DNA from: Rathayibacter sp. Leaf185
GTDB lineage: Bacteria; Actinomycetota; Actinomycetes; Actinomycetales; Microbacteriaceae
DNA length: 64,000 bases
Reading direction: 5' to 3'
Assembly (NCBI RefSeq): GCF_001423885.1
Contig: NZ_LMPP01000003.1
Span: 186,001 to 250,000 of the forward strand
The notes beneath the pieces were generated by a model. The model saw nothing but the letters and a program-made list of their open reading frames with translations. It did not search any database and had not been told where the DNA came from. Positions within the stretch are counted from its first letter, which is position 1, and each line of letters starts with the position of its first letter. Below, piece by piece: positions 9,190-18,606 of the stretch. Position numbers and translations under genes: made by a program.

Positions 9190-10680
9190 GTGACCGCCGT
9201 CTCCGCCGCGGCCCGGCCTCCCCAGCGCGATGAACCCGGCGCCCTCGTCCTCGTGCCCGCCCCGAGGGCTGCGGCATCGGACTGGCGTCGGCGCTTCTCG
9301 CGGAGGGTCCTGGCCGCGGACACCCTCGTCATCCTCGGCGCCGTCGCTCTGGCGGCCGCCCTGCGATTCGCCGCCGAGCCCTCGATGCGCGACCTCGTCG
9401 TCGCGGTCGTTCTCGGCGCCCTCTGGATCGGAGCGGTCCAGCTCGCGCTGCGCCGCCTCCCCCAGCTCCTCGGAGTCGGTGCGGACGAGTTCCGCCGGCT
9501 CCTGTCTGCGACGATCCTGACCTTCGGGATCGCCTCCGTCGCCTCCGTGCTGACGCGAGTCGACCTGCCGCGCCTGCTCGTCGTGGTGGCGCTGCCGATC
9601 GGTCTCGCCGGCATGCTGGCGGCGCACGCCCTCACCAGAGGCCGACTGGCCAGAGAGCGCCGGGCCGGCCGGGCGCTCTCGCGGGTCATCGTGCTCGGCA
9701 GGTCGAGCGACGTCGCCCACGTCGTCGCGCAGATCGATCGGCGGCGCGGACGCGTCGAGTACGACGTCGTCGGTGTCGCGCTCGCCGACCCGACGGGTGA
9801 TCAGCGCTCGATCTGCGTCCGCGGGCGATCCCTGCCGATCGTCGGCACGGTCGACCGCGTGCCCCAGTCCGTCGTCGAGCGGCGAGCGGATGCGGTCATC
9901 GTGGCCGGTCCGGTCGACGGCGGCGATGCGTTCCTCCGCCGGCTGTGCTGGGCTCTCGAGCCGTTCGCCGTGGAGCTGGTGCTCGCCCCCGGGCTCAGCA
10001 GCGTCGCGGGTCCCCGGATCCACTGGCGACCGGTCGACGGCCTGCCGCTGATGCGGGTGGAGCCGCCGCGCTACTCCGGCCCTCGGCACGCCCTGAAGCG
10101 CGCGGTCGACGTGATCGTCGCCTCCGCCGCACTGCTGGTGCTGGCGCCGGCTCTGGCCCTGCTCGCCGTGCTGATCAAGCGCGACAGCGCCGGGCCCGCG
10201 CTCTTCCGCCAGCAGCGGGTGGGCCGCGCCGGGCGGACCTTCACGATGCTCAAGTTCCGGTCGATGACGGTCGACGCCGAGGCACGGCTCGTGGAGCTGC
10301 AGGCGGCGAACGAGGGGTCCGGCCTGCTCTTCAAGCTGCGGGAGGACCCGCGGGTCACGCCGCTGGGCCGCGTGCTGCGGCGCTACTCGCTCGACGAGCT
10401 GCCGCAGTTCTGGAACGTGCTGCGCGGCAGCATGAGCCTCGTCGGGCCGCGGCCGCCGCTCCCGAGCGAGGTCGCGCGCTACGACGAGACCGTGAACCGG
10501 CGCCTGTACATCAAGCCCGGTATCACGGGGCTGTGGCAGACCGGCGGGCGCTCGGAGCTCGACTGGGAGGACGGGATCCGTCTCGACCTCTACTACGTCG
10601 AGAACTGGTCGCTGGCCGGCGATCTGCTGATCCTCTGGCGGACGCTGCGCGTGATGCTGCGGCCGGTCGGCGCGTACTGA
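9190..10680 (+). CDS. Polyprenyl-phosphate sugar-1-phosphate transferase, initiating exopolysaccharide synthesis
   Basis: This 496-residue protein starts the polysaccharide repeat unit by moving a sugar phosphate to undecaprenyl phosphate. The N-terminal part has about four membrane segments (roughly residues 41-60, 68-86, 106-122 and 127-147), then a nucleotide-binding-like domain (VIVLGRSSDVAHVV). A further membrane segment precedes the catalytic domain with MLKFRSMTVDAEARL, YSLDELPQFWNVLRG, SMSLVGPRPPLPSE and KPGITGLWQTGGRSELDW. This is the WbaP/CpsE/WcaJ architecture; the sugar cannot be read. The GTG at 9190 follows an AGGAG ribosome site. It is the first gene of the EPS operon. Confidence 0.95.
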   Translation: MTAVSAAARPPQRDEPGALVLVPAPRAAASDWRRRFSRRVLAADTLVILGAVALAAALRFAAEPSMRDLVVAVVLGALWIGAVQLALRRLPQLLGVGADEFRRLLSATILTFGIASVASVLTRVDLPRLLVVVALPIGLAGMLAAHALTRGRLARERRAGRALSRVIVLGRSSDVAHVVAQIDRRRGRVEYDVVGVALADPTGDQRSICVRGRSLPIVGTVDRVPQSVVERRADAVIVAGPVDGGDAFLRRLCWALEPFAVELVLAPGLSSVAGPRIHWRPVDGLPLMRVEPPRYSGPRHALKRAVDVIVASAALLVLAPALALLAVLIKRDSAGPALFRQQRVGRAGRTFTMLKFRSMTVDAEARLVELQAANEGSGLLFKLREDPRVTPLGRVLRRYSLDELPQFWNVLRGSMSLVGPRPPLPSEVARYDETVNRRLYIKPGITGLWQTGGRSELDWEDGIRLDLYYVENWSLAGDLLILWRTLRVMLRPVGAY

Positions 10681-10955
10681 CGCACCTCCGCTCACCTCCC
10701 AGGCACCACACCCGGTGACGCCCCTGCGTTGGCCCGTCCGCTCGCTGATGCCCGGACCCCGCATCGGCGCCTCCCCGTCCTGACGCGCTCGCGTCAACTC
10801 CTCCGGCGCGCTCTGCGCCCGCGGCGCCCATCGCGCCGTCCCCTCCGGCGCGCTCCGCGCCTCCCACCACGTCCGCGCTCCCCCTCTCCCTGGTCGGAGA
10901 GCGCGGTCCCCTCGGCGTGCCCGCACGCCGCCCTCCTCACCCGAAGGAACCCGCC

Positions 10956-12044
10956 ATGACAACCACCATCCCCTCCCGGAGGCTCCGCGTCGCGCTCGTC
11001 GGCGCCGGCTACTGGGGCCCGAACCTCGCCCGGAACTTCGCCGCCAGCCCCGACTGGGAGCTGGCCGCGGTCTGCGACCTCGACCCGGTGCGGGCGCAGA
11101 CCGTCGCCCGCGCGAACGGCTCCGTCCCCGTCCTCCGCTCGCTGTCGGACGTGCTCGACCTGCCCGGGCTCGACGCGATCGCGATCGCGACGCCCGCCAG
11201 GACCCACCACGCCATCGCGATGGCCGCGATCGCCGCAGGACTGCACGTGCTCGTCGAGAAGCCGCTCGCCGACTCCAGCGTCCTCGGGATCGACATGGTC
11301 GACGCCGCCGAGCGCGCGGGTGTCGTACTGATGGCCGACCACACCTACTGCTACACGCCTGCCGTGCTGAAGATGAAGGAGCTGATCGCCAGCGGCTCGC
11401 TCGGCGACGTGCTCTTCGTCGACGCGGTCCGGATCAACCTCGGGCTGATCCAGCCCGACGTCGACGTGTTCTGGGACCTCGCCCCGCACGACCTGTCGAT
11501 CCTCGACTTCATCATCCCCGGCGGCCTGCGCGGAGGCGCCGTCGCCGCCCAGGGCTCCGACCCGCTCGGCTCCGGCCGCGCCTGCGTGGGCTACCTCACC
11601 GTGCCGCTGGGCGACGGGGCGATCGCGAACGTGCACGTCAATTGGCTGAGCCCCACCAAGATCCGCCGCATGGTGATCGGCGGCTCGAAGCGCACGCTGG
11701 TCTGGGACGACGTGAACCCGCAGCAGCGGCTCAGCGTGTTCGACCGGGGAGTCGACCTGACCTCGTCGCTGCGCACGGGCGCCTCGCGCCGCGACGCCGC
11801 GATCTCGTACCGCCTCGGCGACACCTGGTCGCCGGCCCTGCCCGAGCGCGAGCCGCTCGCCGACATGGTCCGCGAGTTCGCGACCTCGATCTCGGAGCGC
11901 CGTGCGCCCCGCACCGACGGGCGCGCCGCCCTCCGCGTGCTGAGCGTGCTGGAGCAGGTCAGCGACCGGCTCCTCGACGCCGGCCAGGTCAGCCGCACCA
12001 GCGCTCCGGCGCTCCGTCTCGAGGAGGCCTCGTGGCTGCGCTGA
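10956..12044 (+). CDS. Gfo/Idh/MocA family NAD(P)-dependent sugar oxidoreductase
   Basis: The 362-residue product has a Rossmann fold starting VALVGAGYWGPNLARNF, with the GxGxxG nucleotide site, and the family signature VEKPLA near residue 103, where the Lys is catalytic. The GYWGPN form is common in sugar-nucleotide 3-dehydrogenases such as WlbA/WbpB, which oxidise UDP-GlcNAc uronate before amination. The neighbouring aminotransferases and acetyltransferases support that role, by inference. The ATG at 10956 has a GAAGGA ribosome site. The preceding 275 bp hold no gene, only two 19 bp near-copies of a small GGCGC/GCGCC hairpin (10801-10819 and 10843-10861). Confidence 0.88.
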   Translation: MTTTIPSRRLRVALVGAGYWGPNLARNFAASPDWELAAVCDLDPVRAQTVARANGSVPVLRSLSDVLDLPGLDAIAIATPARTHHAIAMAAIAAGLHVLVEKPLADSSVLGIDMVDAAERAGVVLMADHTYCYTPAVLKMKELIASGSLGDVLFVDAVRINLGLIQPDVDVFWDLAPHDLSILDFIIPGGLRGGAVAAQGSDPLGSGRACVGYLTVPLGDGAIANVHVNWLSPTKIRRMVIGGSKRTLVWDDVNPQQRLSVFDRGVDLTSSLRTGASRRDAAISYRLGDTWSPALPEREPLADMVREFATSISERRAPRTDGRAALRVLSVLEQVSDRLLDAGQVSRTSAPALRLEEASWLR

Positions 12045-13042
12045 CCCCCGCTCCCACCTCGCTCGCCGGGGCGGACGTGCTCGTCACCGGTGGTGCGGGC
12101 ACCATCGGATCGACGATCGTCGACCGCCTCCTCGCCACCGGCGTGAACCGCGTCGATGTGCTCGACAACCTGGTGCGCGGACGCCGCGAGAACCTCGAGA
12201 GCGCACTGGCCGACGGTCGCGTGCGCCTGATCGAGGGCGACATCCGCGACCGCGACCTCGTCGACTCGGTCACGCGCGGCAAGGACGTCGTCTTCCACCA
12301 GGCGGCGATCCGCATCACGCAGTGCGCCGAGGATCCCCGCCTCGCGTTCGACGTGCTCGCCCAGGGCTCGTTCACGGTGTTCGAGGCCGCGGCCGCGCAC
12401 CGCGTCGGCCGGGTCGTCGCCGCCTCGAGCGCGTCGATCTACGGCCTCGCGACGCGCTTCCCGACCCACGAGCAGCACCACCCCTACGCCAACGACACCT
12501 TCTACGGTGCCGCGAAGGCGTTCACCGAGGGGATGCTCACCAGCTTCGGCGCCATGTCGGACCTGCACTCGACCGCGCTGCGCTACTTCAACGTCTACGG
12601 ACCGCGGATGGACGTGCACGGCCTCTACACCGAGGTGCTCGTGCGCTGGATGGAGCGGATCGAGTCGGGCGTGCCTCCGCTGATCCTCGGCGACGGCAGC
12701 CAGACGATGGACTTCGTGCACGTCGACGACGTCGCCCGCGCGAATGTGCTCGCGGCGACGGCCGGCCACGACGGTGCGTTCAACATCGGCTCCGGAGTCG
12801 AGACGAGCCTGCTCGGTCTCGCCCGCACGCTCCTGGAGGTCATGGAGTCGGACCTCGACGTCGAGTTCGCGCCCGCTCGCCAGGTCAACGGCGTCACGCG
12901 CCGCCTGGCCGACACCCGGTCGGCGCGCGACGAGCTCGGCTTCGTCGCCGACGTCGATCTCGCGAGCGGCCTGCGCTCGCTCGTGCAGTGGTGGCGCGGC
13001 GAGCGCATCGATGCTCCTCTGCTGAGCGGGGCGAACCGATGA
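12032..13042 (+). CDS. NAD-dependent epimerase/dehydratase (extended SDR)
   Basis: The 336-residue product is an extended short-chain dehydrogenase acting on a nucleotide sugar. VLVTGGAGTIGS gives the NAD-binding glycines, SSASIYG the catalytic Ser region and YGAAK the Tyr-Lys pair. RYFNVYGPR and DFVHVDDVARA are the usual substrate-domain motifs of UDP-glucose 4-epimerase relatives. The GTG at 12032 overlaps the preceding gene by 13 bp and has a GAGGAGG ribosome site. Whether it epimerises or dehydrates is not decided by sequence. Confidence 0.9.
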   Translation: MAALTPAPTSLAGADVLVTGGAGTIGSTIVDRLLATGVNRVDVLDNLVRGRRENLESALADGRVRLIEGDIRDRDLVDSVTRGKDVVFHQAAIRITQCAEDPRLAFDVLAQGSFTVFEAAAAHRVGRVVAASSASIYGLATRFPTHEQHHPYANDTFYGAAKAFTEGMLTSFGAMSDLHSTALRYFNVYGPRMDVHGLYTEVLVRWMERIESGVPPLILGDGSQTMDFVHVDDVARANVLAATAGHDGAFNIGSGVETSLLGLARTLLEVMESDLDVEFAPARQVNGVTRRLADTRSARDELGFVADVDLASGLRSLVQWWRGERIDAPLLSGANR

Positions 13043-14211
13043 GCGCCGAGGTGCTGCCGCGCATCGACGTCATGCGTCCGTGGCTCGGTCAGGAGGAGGT
13101 GGACGCCCTCGCCGAGGTCGTCGCCTCGGGCTGGATCGCGCAGGGCCCGAGGGTCGCGCGCTTCGAGGAGGCGTTCGCCGCGGCGATGGGCGTCGAGCAC
13201 GCGGTCGCACTCTCGAGCTGCACCACCGCCCTGCACCTCGGCCTGGTCGTCGCCGGCGTGAGCAGTGGTGACGATGTGGTGGTCCCCTCCTTCTCGTTCA
13301 TCGCGACGGCGAACGCCGTCGTGCACGCCGGCGCCCGCCCCGTCTTCGCCGACGTCGACCCGACCACGGGGAACGTCACCGCCGAGACGATCCGGGTGGC
13401 GCTCACCCCCGCCACCCGCGCCGTCATCGCGGTCGATCAAGGCGGAGTCCCGGTAGACCTGGACCCGATCCGCGCGCTCTGCGATCCGCTCGGGATCGTC
13501 GTGCTCGAGGACGCGGCCTGCGGAGCCGGAGCGCAGTACCGCGGCCGGCCAGTGGGAGCGTCCGCCGAGCTCACGGCGTGGTCGTTCCACCCGCGCAAGC
13601 TCCTCACCACGGGTGAGGGCGGGATGCTGACGACGAACGACGCCGGTCTGGCGGCGCGTGCGCGACGCCTCCGCGAGCACTCGATGTCGGTGTCGGCGGC
13701 GGACCGCCACGGCAGTCTGCTCTCGCCTCCCGAGCAGTACGACGAGGTCGGCTTCAACTACCGGATGACCGATCTGCAGGCCGCACTCGGTCTCGTGCAG
13801 CTCGGCCGGCTCGAGGCGCTCGTGTCGCGCCGGCGGGCACTCGCAGCGCGGTACTCGGAGGCGTTCGCGGACGTCCCGGGGCTCCGCACGGTCGAGGACC
13901 CCGCGCACGGCACCGGCAATGTGCAGTCCTTCTGGGTCGAGGTCGGCGACGAGTACCCGCTCGATCGCGACGGGCTGATGGCCGAGCTCGCCTCGCGCGG
14001 GATCTCGGCGCGGCGCGGCATCATGGCGGCCCACCGCCAGCCTCCGTACCGCGAGCACCCGGGCGCGGATCGCCTGCCGGCGACCGAGCGCCTCACGGAT
14101 CGCACGCTGATCCTGCCGCTCTTCCACGCCCTCACCGCCGTGGAGCAGGACCGCGTCATCGACGCCGTCCTCGCCCCCTCGCGCCTCACGGAGGTGCCCG
14201 CGGATGCCTGA
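13039..14211 (+). CDS. DegT/DnrJ/EryC1/StrS sugar aminotransferase
   Basis: A PLP-dependent nucleotide-sugar aminotransferase of 390 residues that turns a keto-sugar into an amino sugar. SGWIAQGPRVARFEEAFA is the conserved N-terminal region. VVVPSFSFIATANAVVHAGA and VLEDAACGAGAQYRG (with the PLP-contacting Asp) follow. The PLP lysine is in WSFHPRKLLTTGEGG. The HPRK form is more like perosamine/PseC-type enzymes than the second paralogue at 16358. The ATG at 13039 overlaps the previous stop as ATGA. Confidence 0.92.
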   Translation: MSAEVLPRIDVMRPWLGQEEVDALAEVVASGWIAQGPRVARFEEAFAAAMGVEHAVALSSCTTALHLGLVVAGVSSGDDVVVPSFSFIATANAVVHAGARPVFADVDPTTGNVTAETIRVALTPATRAVIAVDQGGVPVDLDPIRALCDPLGIVVLEDAACGAGAQYRGRPVGASAELTAWSFHPRKLLTTGEGGMLTTNDAGLAARARRLREHSMSVSAADRHGSLLSPPEQYDEVGFNYRMTDLQAALGLVQLGRLEALVSRRRALAARYSEAFADVPGLRTVEDPAHGTGNVQSFWVEVGDEYPLDRDGLMAELASRGISARRGIMAAHRQPPYREHPGADRLPATERLTDRTLILPLFHALTAVEQDRVIDAVLAPSRLTEVPADA

Positions 14212-14884
14212 GCTGATCATCGTCGGCGCGAGCGGCCTGGCGCGGGAGACTCTCGCGCTGGTCGCCGCGTCCGGCCGCCACAGACCGGTGGCCGTCGTCG
14301 ACGACGGTGCGGCACGCTGGGGTTCCGAACTGGGTGGAGTCCCCGTCATCGGCGGACTCGACGCGGTCCGCGAGCACCCGCGCGCCGAGATCGTCGTCTG
14401 CGTCGGCCACGGCAGCGCCCGAGCCCGCCTCGTCGACCGGCTGCGCGCGGTCGGAGTCGTCGACTCCCGCTACGCGCGGCTGGTCCATCCCGATGTGCAT
14501 GTGCCCGACGACTGCCGGATCGGGGCGGGGAGCATCGTGCTCGCCGGCGTCGTCCTCACGGCAGACGTCTCGCTGGGGCGCCACGTCGTCACGATGCCCA
14601 ACGTCACCCTCACCCACGGCAACCGCATCGGCTCGTACGCGACGCTCTGCGCCGGGGTCACCCTCGGCGGTGGCGTGCGCGTGGGCGAGGAGGCGTACGT
14701 CGGCATGGGAGCGTCCGTCCGAGAGCGCTCGCGGATCGGACGCCGGGCGACGCTCGGGATGGGCGCCGTTCTCCTGCGCGACCAGCCGGCCGGGGAGACC
14801 TGGGTCGGGGTGCCGGCCGCCGCCCGGCTGGAACCGGCGTCGATCCGTCGCGCCGGAACCAGCCGCGAAGAGGCCCGCGCATGA
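14204..14884 (+). CDS. NeuD-type sugar O/N-acetyltransferase (left-handed beta helix)
   Basis: The 226-residue product starts with a small Rossmann-like domain (LIIVGASGLARETLAL), followed from about residue 95 by hexapeptide repeats such as VHVPDDCRIGAGSIVLAG and ATLGMGAVLLRD, ending in WVGVPAAARLEP. This is the NeuD/PglD arrangement, whose members acetylate an amino sugar made by a DegT enzyme. It overlaps the DegT gene by 8 bp and a GGAGG ribosome site lies inside that gene, so the pair is probably coupled. The acceptor is inferred. Confidence 0.9.
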   Translation: MPELIIVGASGLARETLALVAASGRHRPVAVVDDGAARWGSELGGVPVIGGLDAVREHPRAEIVVCVGHGSARARLVDRLRAVGVVDSRYARLVHPDVHVPDDCRIGAGSIVLAGVVLTADVSLGRHVVTMPNVTLTHGNRIGSYATLCAGVTLGGGVRVGEEAYVGMGASVRERSRIGRRATLGMGAVLLRDQPAGETWVGVPAAARLEPASIRRAGTSREEARA

Positions 14885-14904
14885 GCGCCGTGGTGCTCTC
14901 GTGA
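14881..14904 (+). CDS. Seven-codon coupling ORF between acetyltransferase and flippase
   Basis: ATG at 14881 (ATGA overlap with the upstream stop, GAAGAGG ribosome site just before it) opens a frame reading MSAVVLS and ends in a TGA that overlaps the flippase GTG at 14901. The flippase itself has no good ribosome site. Passage of ribosomes through this mini-ORF may deliver them to the flippase start. It could equally be a chance frame. Confidence 0.35.
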   Translation: MSAVVLS

Positions 14905-16361
14905 CCGCGACGCTGGCCGGCGTCGGCCGCGGGAAGGTCGTCCGCGCGCTGGGCTGGAGCGCGCTCAGCACGATCGCGCTCCGGCTCAGCAGCCTCGGCC
15001 TCGGCATCGTACTGGCGCGGATCCTCGCGCCGGAGGCGTTCGGCGTCTACGCGCTCGCGCTCACCGTGCAGTCGGTGCTGATGGCGCTCTCCGACTTCGG
15101 GCTGAGCACCGATCTCATCCGCTCGACCGACCCCGAGCGCCGCGCCCCCACGGTGTCGGTGCTCGGGCTCGTGATCGGCGGGACGCTGGGGGCCGCGATG
15201 GCGGCCGCCTCCCCGACGATCGCGACCCTGACCGGATCGCCGGAGTCGGCGGGTGTGATGGCGGTGCTCGCCGTCACGCTGCCGCTCGCGGGCGCCGGAG
15301 TCGCGCCCTACGCCGCCCTGCAGCGCCGGTTCGCGCAGCGCCCGCTGTTCGTGATCGCCGCCGTCGACTTCGCCGTCTCGACGACGATCACGCTCTCGCT
15401 GCTCGCGGCGGGCAGCGGAGTGATCTCGCTGGCGATCGCGCGGGTCGCGGCGCAGTGCTGCACGCTCGTGCTCCTCTTCGTCGCCGCTCGCGAGCGGCCG
15501 CGGTTCGGCTGGGACCGCTCCGTCGCCCCCTCCGCGCTGCGCTTCGGCCTGCCGGTGGCGATCGCGAACCTCATCTCGTGGGGCGTGCTCGGCACCGACA
15601 AGGTGGTGATCGCGGGTCTGATCGACCCGGTGGCGCTCGGCTACTACGTGCTCGCGTTCAACATCTCGACCTGGCCGATGACCGCGGTCGGCCAGGTGGT
15701 GCGGTCGGTCGCGCTGCCCGCGTTCTCCCGAGCGCACGAGGAAGGACGTCCCGCGCCGCTGCCGGCCGCGGCCGGTCTCACCTGGGCGCTCGCGGCTCCG
15801 CTCGGCGCGATGCTCGCGGTTCTCGCGGGTCCTCTGGTCCACTTCGTCTACGGCTCCACCTGGGCGCCCGCGGCCGGTGCGCTGGCGCTCCTCGGATTCG
15901 TCGGCGCGCTGCGGGTGGTCTACGACCTCTTCAGCTCGGCCGCTCTCGCGCAGGGCGGCTCGGGACGGGTCGCGATCGTGCAGGGCGTGTGGTTCGCCGC
16001 GCTCACGCTCGCCCTGATCCCCGCCGTGCTGCTGGGCGGCTTCGTCGGAGCGGCCTGGGCGCAGATCGGAGTGGCGGCGCTGGTCGTCGGCCCGGCCTTC
16101 GTCTGGCTGCTGCGCACGATCGGGGCGGATCTGCCCGCCATCGGCCGCTCCCTCCTCCCTCCCGCACTCGCGGCGGCGCTCGCCGCAGGAGCGGCCGCTC
16201 TCGTCCCCCTCGCGCTCGGCGCGGTCGGCCTCGACGCCGACTGGCTCGCCCTGCTCTGCGGAGGCGCGCTGGGCGCCCTCGTCTACCTCCTCCTCCTGCG
16301 CACCTGGCTGCTCGCCCGTGTGCGCGACCTCTCCGCCTCCGACCGAAGGACCGCGTCATGA
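14901..16361 (+). CDS. Wzx-type lipopolysaccharide/EPS flippase (MOP superfamily)
   Basis: A polytopic membrane protein of 486 residues with about 12-14 hydrophobic segments. The N-terminal block (ALGWSALSTIALRLSSLGLG, ILAPEAFGVYALALTV) is typical of polysaccharide flippases, which move the lipid-linked repeat unit across the membrane. LISWGVLGTDKVVIAGLID lies at the start of the second half. The GTG at 14901 is the only start in frame close to the upstream gene. It is translationally linked to both neighbours (ATGA at 16358). Confidence 0.92.
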   Translation: MTATLAGVGRGKVVRALGWSALSTIALRLSSLGLGIVLARILAPEAFGVYALALTVQSVLMALSDFGLSTDLIRSTDPERRAPTVSVLGLVIGGTLGAAMAAASPTIATLTGSPESAGVMAVLAVTLPLAGAGVAPYAALQRRFAQRPLFVIAAVDFAVSTTITLSLLAAGSGVISLAIARVAAQCCTLVLLFVAARERPRFGWDRSVAPSALRFGLPVAIANLISWGVLGTDKVVIAGLIDPVALGYYVLAFNISTWPMTAVGQVVRSVALPAFSRAHEEGRPAPLPAAAGLTWALAAPLGAMLAVLAGPLVHFVYGSTWAPAAGALALLGFVGALRVVYDLFSSAALAQGGSGRVAIVQGVWFAALTLALIPAVLLGGFVGAAWAQIGVAALVVGPAFVWLLRTIGADLPAIGRSLLPPALAAALAAGAAALVPLALGAVGLDADWLALLCGGALGALVYLLLLRTWLLARVRDLSASDRRTAS

Positions 16362-17500
16362 CCGCTCTCGACTCCGAGCACATCGTCCCGCTCGCCGATC
16401 TGCACCTGCAGCACCTCGTCGTCGCCGACGTGATCCGGGAGGGCTTCGACCGCGTCCTCGCCGACTCGTCGTTCGTGCGCGGGCCCGACGTGACCCGCTT
16501 CGAGGAGGAGTTCGCTGCCTACTGCGGCGTCCGGAACACCGTCGGCGTCGGCAACGGGACCGACGCTCTCGAGCTGGCCCTGCTCGCCCTCGACCTCCGC
16601 CCGGGCGACGAGGTGCTCGTGCCGGCCAACACCTTCGTCGCGACGGCGGAGGCGGTGGTCCGCGCAGGGGCCCGGCCCGTGTTCGTGGACTGCGACGACG
16701 ACTACCTGATCGACGTCGCCTCCGCCGCGGCCGCGGTCACGCCGCGCACCCGCGCCGTGATGGCGGTGCACCTCTACGGTCAGTGCGCCCCGGTCGAGCA
16801 GCTCGCGGCCGCGGTCGGCCCGGCGGTGACGATCGTGGAGGACGCGGCGCAGGCCCAGGGCGCGCGGCGGTTCGGCGCACGGGCCGGCTCGCTCGGCGCG
16901 ATCGCCGGCACGAGCTTCTACCCGGGCAAGAACCTCGGCGCCTACGGCGACGCAGGCGGAGTCATGACCGACGACGACGAGCTCGCCGCGGCCGTCCGCC
17001 GCCTCGGCAACCACGGGGGGCTCACCGCCTACCGGCACGACGTGCTGGGAACGAACTCGCGCCTCGACTCGCTGCAGGCCGTGGTGCTGAGCGCCAAGCT
17101 CGCGCACCTCGACGAGTGGAACCGGCAGCGCCGCGACGCCGCCGCCCGCTACGGCGAGCTGCTCGACGGAGTCGGCGGCCTCACCCTCCCGCGCACCGCC
17201 CCGGGAAACGAGCACGTGCACCACCTCTACGTCGTGCGGACTCCCGAGCGCGAGCGCGTGCGGGAGGTGCTCGGCGCGGCGGGAGTCGCGACCGGTGTGC
17301 ACTACCCGCAGCCGGTGCACCTGATGGCGCCCTTCGCGGCCGAGCGCCCCGTCTCGCTGCCTCGCGCCGAGAGCTTCGCGGGCGAGCTGCTGACGCTCCC
17401 GCTGTTCCCGGGGATCACCTCGGCGCAGCAGGAGTACGTGGCCGAGTCGCTCGTCGGAGCCCTGCGCGCGGGTGCCCCGAACGTGGGAGCGCTCCGATGA
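16358..17500 (+). CDS. Second DegT/DnrJ/EryC1/StrS sugar aminotransferase
   Basis: The 380-residue product is a second PLP-dependent sugar aminotransferase, of the WlbC/WbpE/FdtB-like branch. VGVGNGTDALELAL, VPANTFVATAEAVVRAGA and VEDAAQAQGARRFG are conserved, and the PLP lysine is in SFYPGKNLGAYGDAGG. YPGKNLG is the form usual in 3-amino-sugar makers, which fits amination at C3 after the Gfo/Idh oxidation. The ATG at 16358 overlaps the flippase stop and has a GAAGGA ribosome site. Two different DegT enzymes imply at least two amino groups or two amino sugars in the polymer. Confidence 0.92.
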   Translation: MTALDSEHIVPLADLHLQHLVVADVIREGFDRVLADSSFVRGPDVTRFEEEFAAYCGVRNTVGVGNGTDALELALLALDLRPGDEVLVPANTFVATAEAVVRAGARPVFVDCDDDYLIDVASAAAAVTPRTRAVMAVHLYGQCAPVEQLAAAVGPAVTIVEDAAQAQGARRFGARAGSLGAIAGTSFYPGKNLGAYGDAGGVMTDDDELAAAVRRLGNHGGLTAYRHDVLGTNSRLDSLQAVVLSAKLAHLDEWNRQRRDAAARYGELLDGVGGLTLPRTAPGNEHVHHLYVVRTPERERVREVLGAAGVATGVHYPQPVHLMAPFAAERPVSLPRAESFAGELLTLPLFPGITSAQQEYVAESLVGALRAGAPNVGALR

Positions 17501-18606
17501 CCCCCGTCCCCGTGCAGGAGGCCGAGCCCCGATCGGGCCGGACGGTGCCGGTGACGGCGGCGGAGACCGCCTCCGCAACGGTCTCGGTGCTGATCCCCCT
17601 CTACAACTACGGCCGGTTCCTCCGCGAGGCGGCGGAGAGCGCCCTCGCCCAGGAGGGTGTCGACGTGCAGGTCGTGATCGTCGACGACCGCTCGACCGAC
17701 GACTCGCTCGCGATCGCCCGAGCCCTCGCGGCCGAGGACGAGCGGGTGACGGTGATCGCGAGTCCGCGCAACCGCGGTCCGGTCGGCAGCATCCTGGTGG
17801 CGTTGTCGGCCGCCACGGGAGAGTTCTCGTGGTACCTCGACGCCGACGACGTGATCGCTCCGGGTGCGCTGGCGCGCGCTGTCGCGGTCGCCCGCGTCCA
17901 CCCGTCGGTCGGTCTGGTGTACGGGCATCCCCTCCACTTCGCCGACGGCACCGAGCGTCCGGAGGCGCGCAGCACCGCCACCGCGTGGATCCTCTGGCGG
18001 GGACAGGACTGGCTGCACGAGCGCTGCCGCACCGGCGTCAACGTCATCACCTCTCCCGAAGTGCTGGTACGCCGCTCCGTCCTCGACCGGGTGGGCTGGC
18101 CGCGTCCGCTGCCGCACACGTACGACCTCGAGCTGTGGCTGCGCCTCTCGGCCGCGGCCGACGTCGCCTACATCCAGGGTGTCGACCAGGCCTGGCACCG
18201 GGAGCACTCGGGCAGCCGATCGGACGTGGTCACGCCGTTGCGCGACCTGCACGAGCGGCTGCTCGCCTTCGAGACCTTCTTCGCCGCACCGGGCGGCGCC
18301 CTCGCCGACGCGGTCGAGCTGGAGGACCTCGCCCGCGCCGCCCTCGCCCGCTCGGCACTCGAGCGGGGCGCCCAGCGCTTCGACAGCGGAGGTGCGACAC
18401 GCGCCGAGCTGGACGAGCACCGCGCGTTCGCCCGGGCGGTCTTCCGCGATGCGGCCTGGCTGCCCGAGTGGGAGCGCCTCCAGTCGCGCCTGCTCTCGCC
18501 GGAGCGCGGCGCGCGGTTCGCCCCGCGGTTCCTCGCGGAGCGCATGGCGCGCCGGGTCCGCACCGATCGGTCGTGGCGCCGCTGGCACCGCGAGGGGAGC
18601 TTCTGA
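17497..18606 (+). CDS. Family 2 glycosyltransferase
   Basis: A cytoplasmic GT-A enzyme of 369 residues. VSVLIPLYNYGRFLREA begins the nucleotide-binding half near residue 29, VVIVDDRSTDDSLAIA carries conserved Asp residues, and WYLDADDVIAPGAL holds the metal-binding DxD. The C-terminal third is Arg/Glu-rich and helical, without membrane segments. It should add one sugar to the lipid-linked repeat unit; donor and linkage are unknown. It overlaps the DegT stop as ATGA. Confidence 0.9.
   Translation: MTPVPVQEAEPRSGRTVPVTAAETASATVSVLIPLYNYGRFLREAAESALAQEGVDVQVVIVDDRSTDDSLAIARALAAEDERVTVIASPRNRGPVGSILVALSAATGEFSWYLDADDVIAPGALARAVAVARVHPSVGLVYGHPLHFADGTERPEARSTATAWILWRGQDWLHERCRTGVNVITSPEVLVRRSVLDRVGWPRPLPHTYDLELWLRLSAAADVAYIQGVDQAWHREHSGSRSDVVTPLRDLHERLLAFETFFAAPGGALADAVELEDLARAALARSALERGAQRFDSGGATRAELDEHRAFARAVFRDAAWLPEWERLQSRLLSPERGARFAPRFLAERMARRVRTDRSWRRWHREGSF

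Noticed and set aside
10681-10955. Small gene between the priming transferase and the Gfo/Idh gene
   Set aside because: Open frames here are low-complexity (Arg/Pro/Ala) and contain the duplicated GGCGC hairpins, with no ribosome site.
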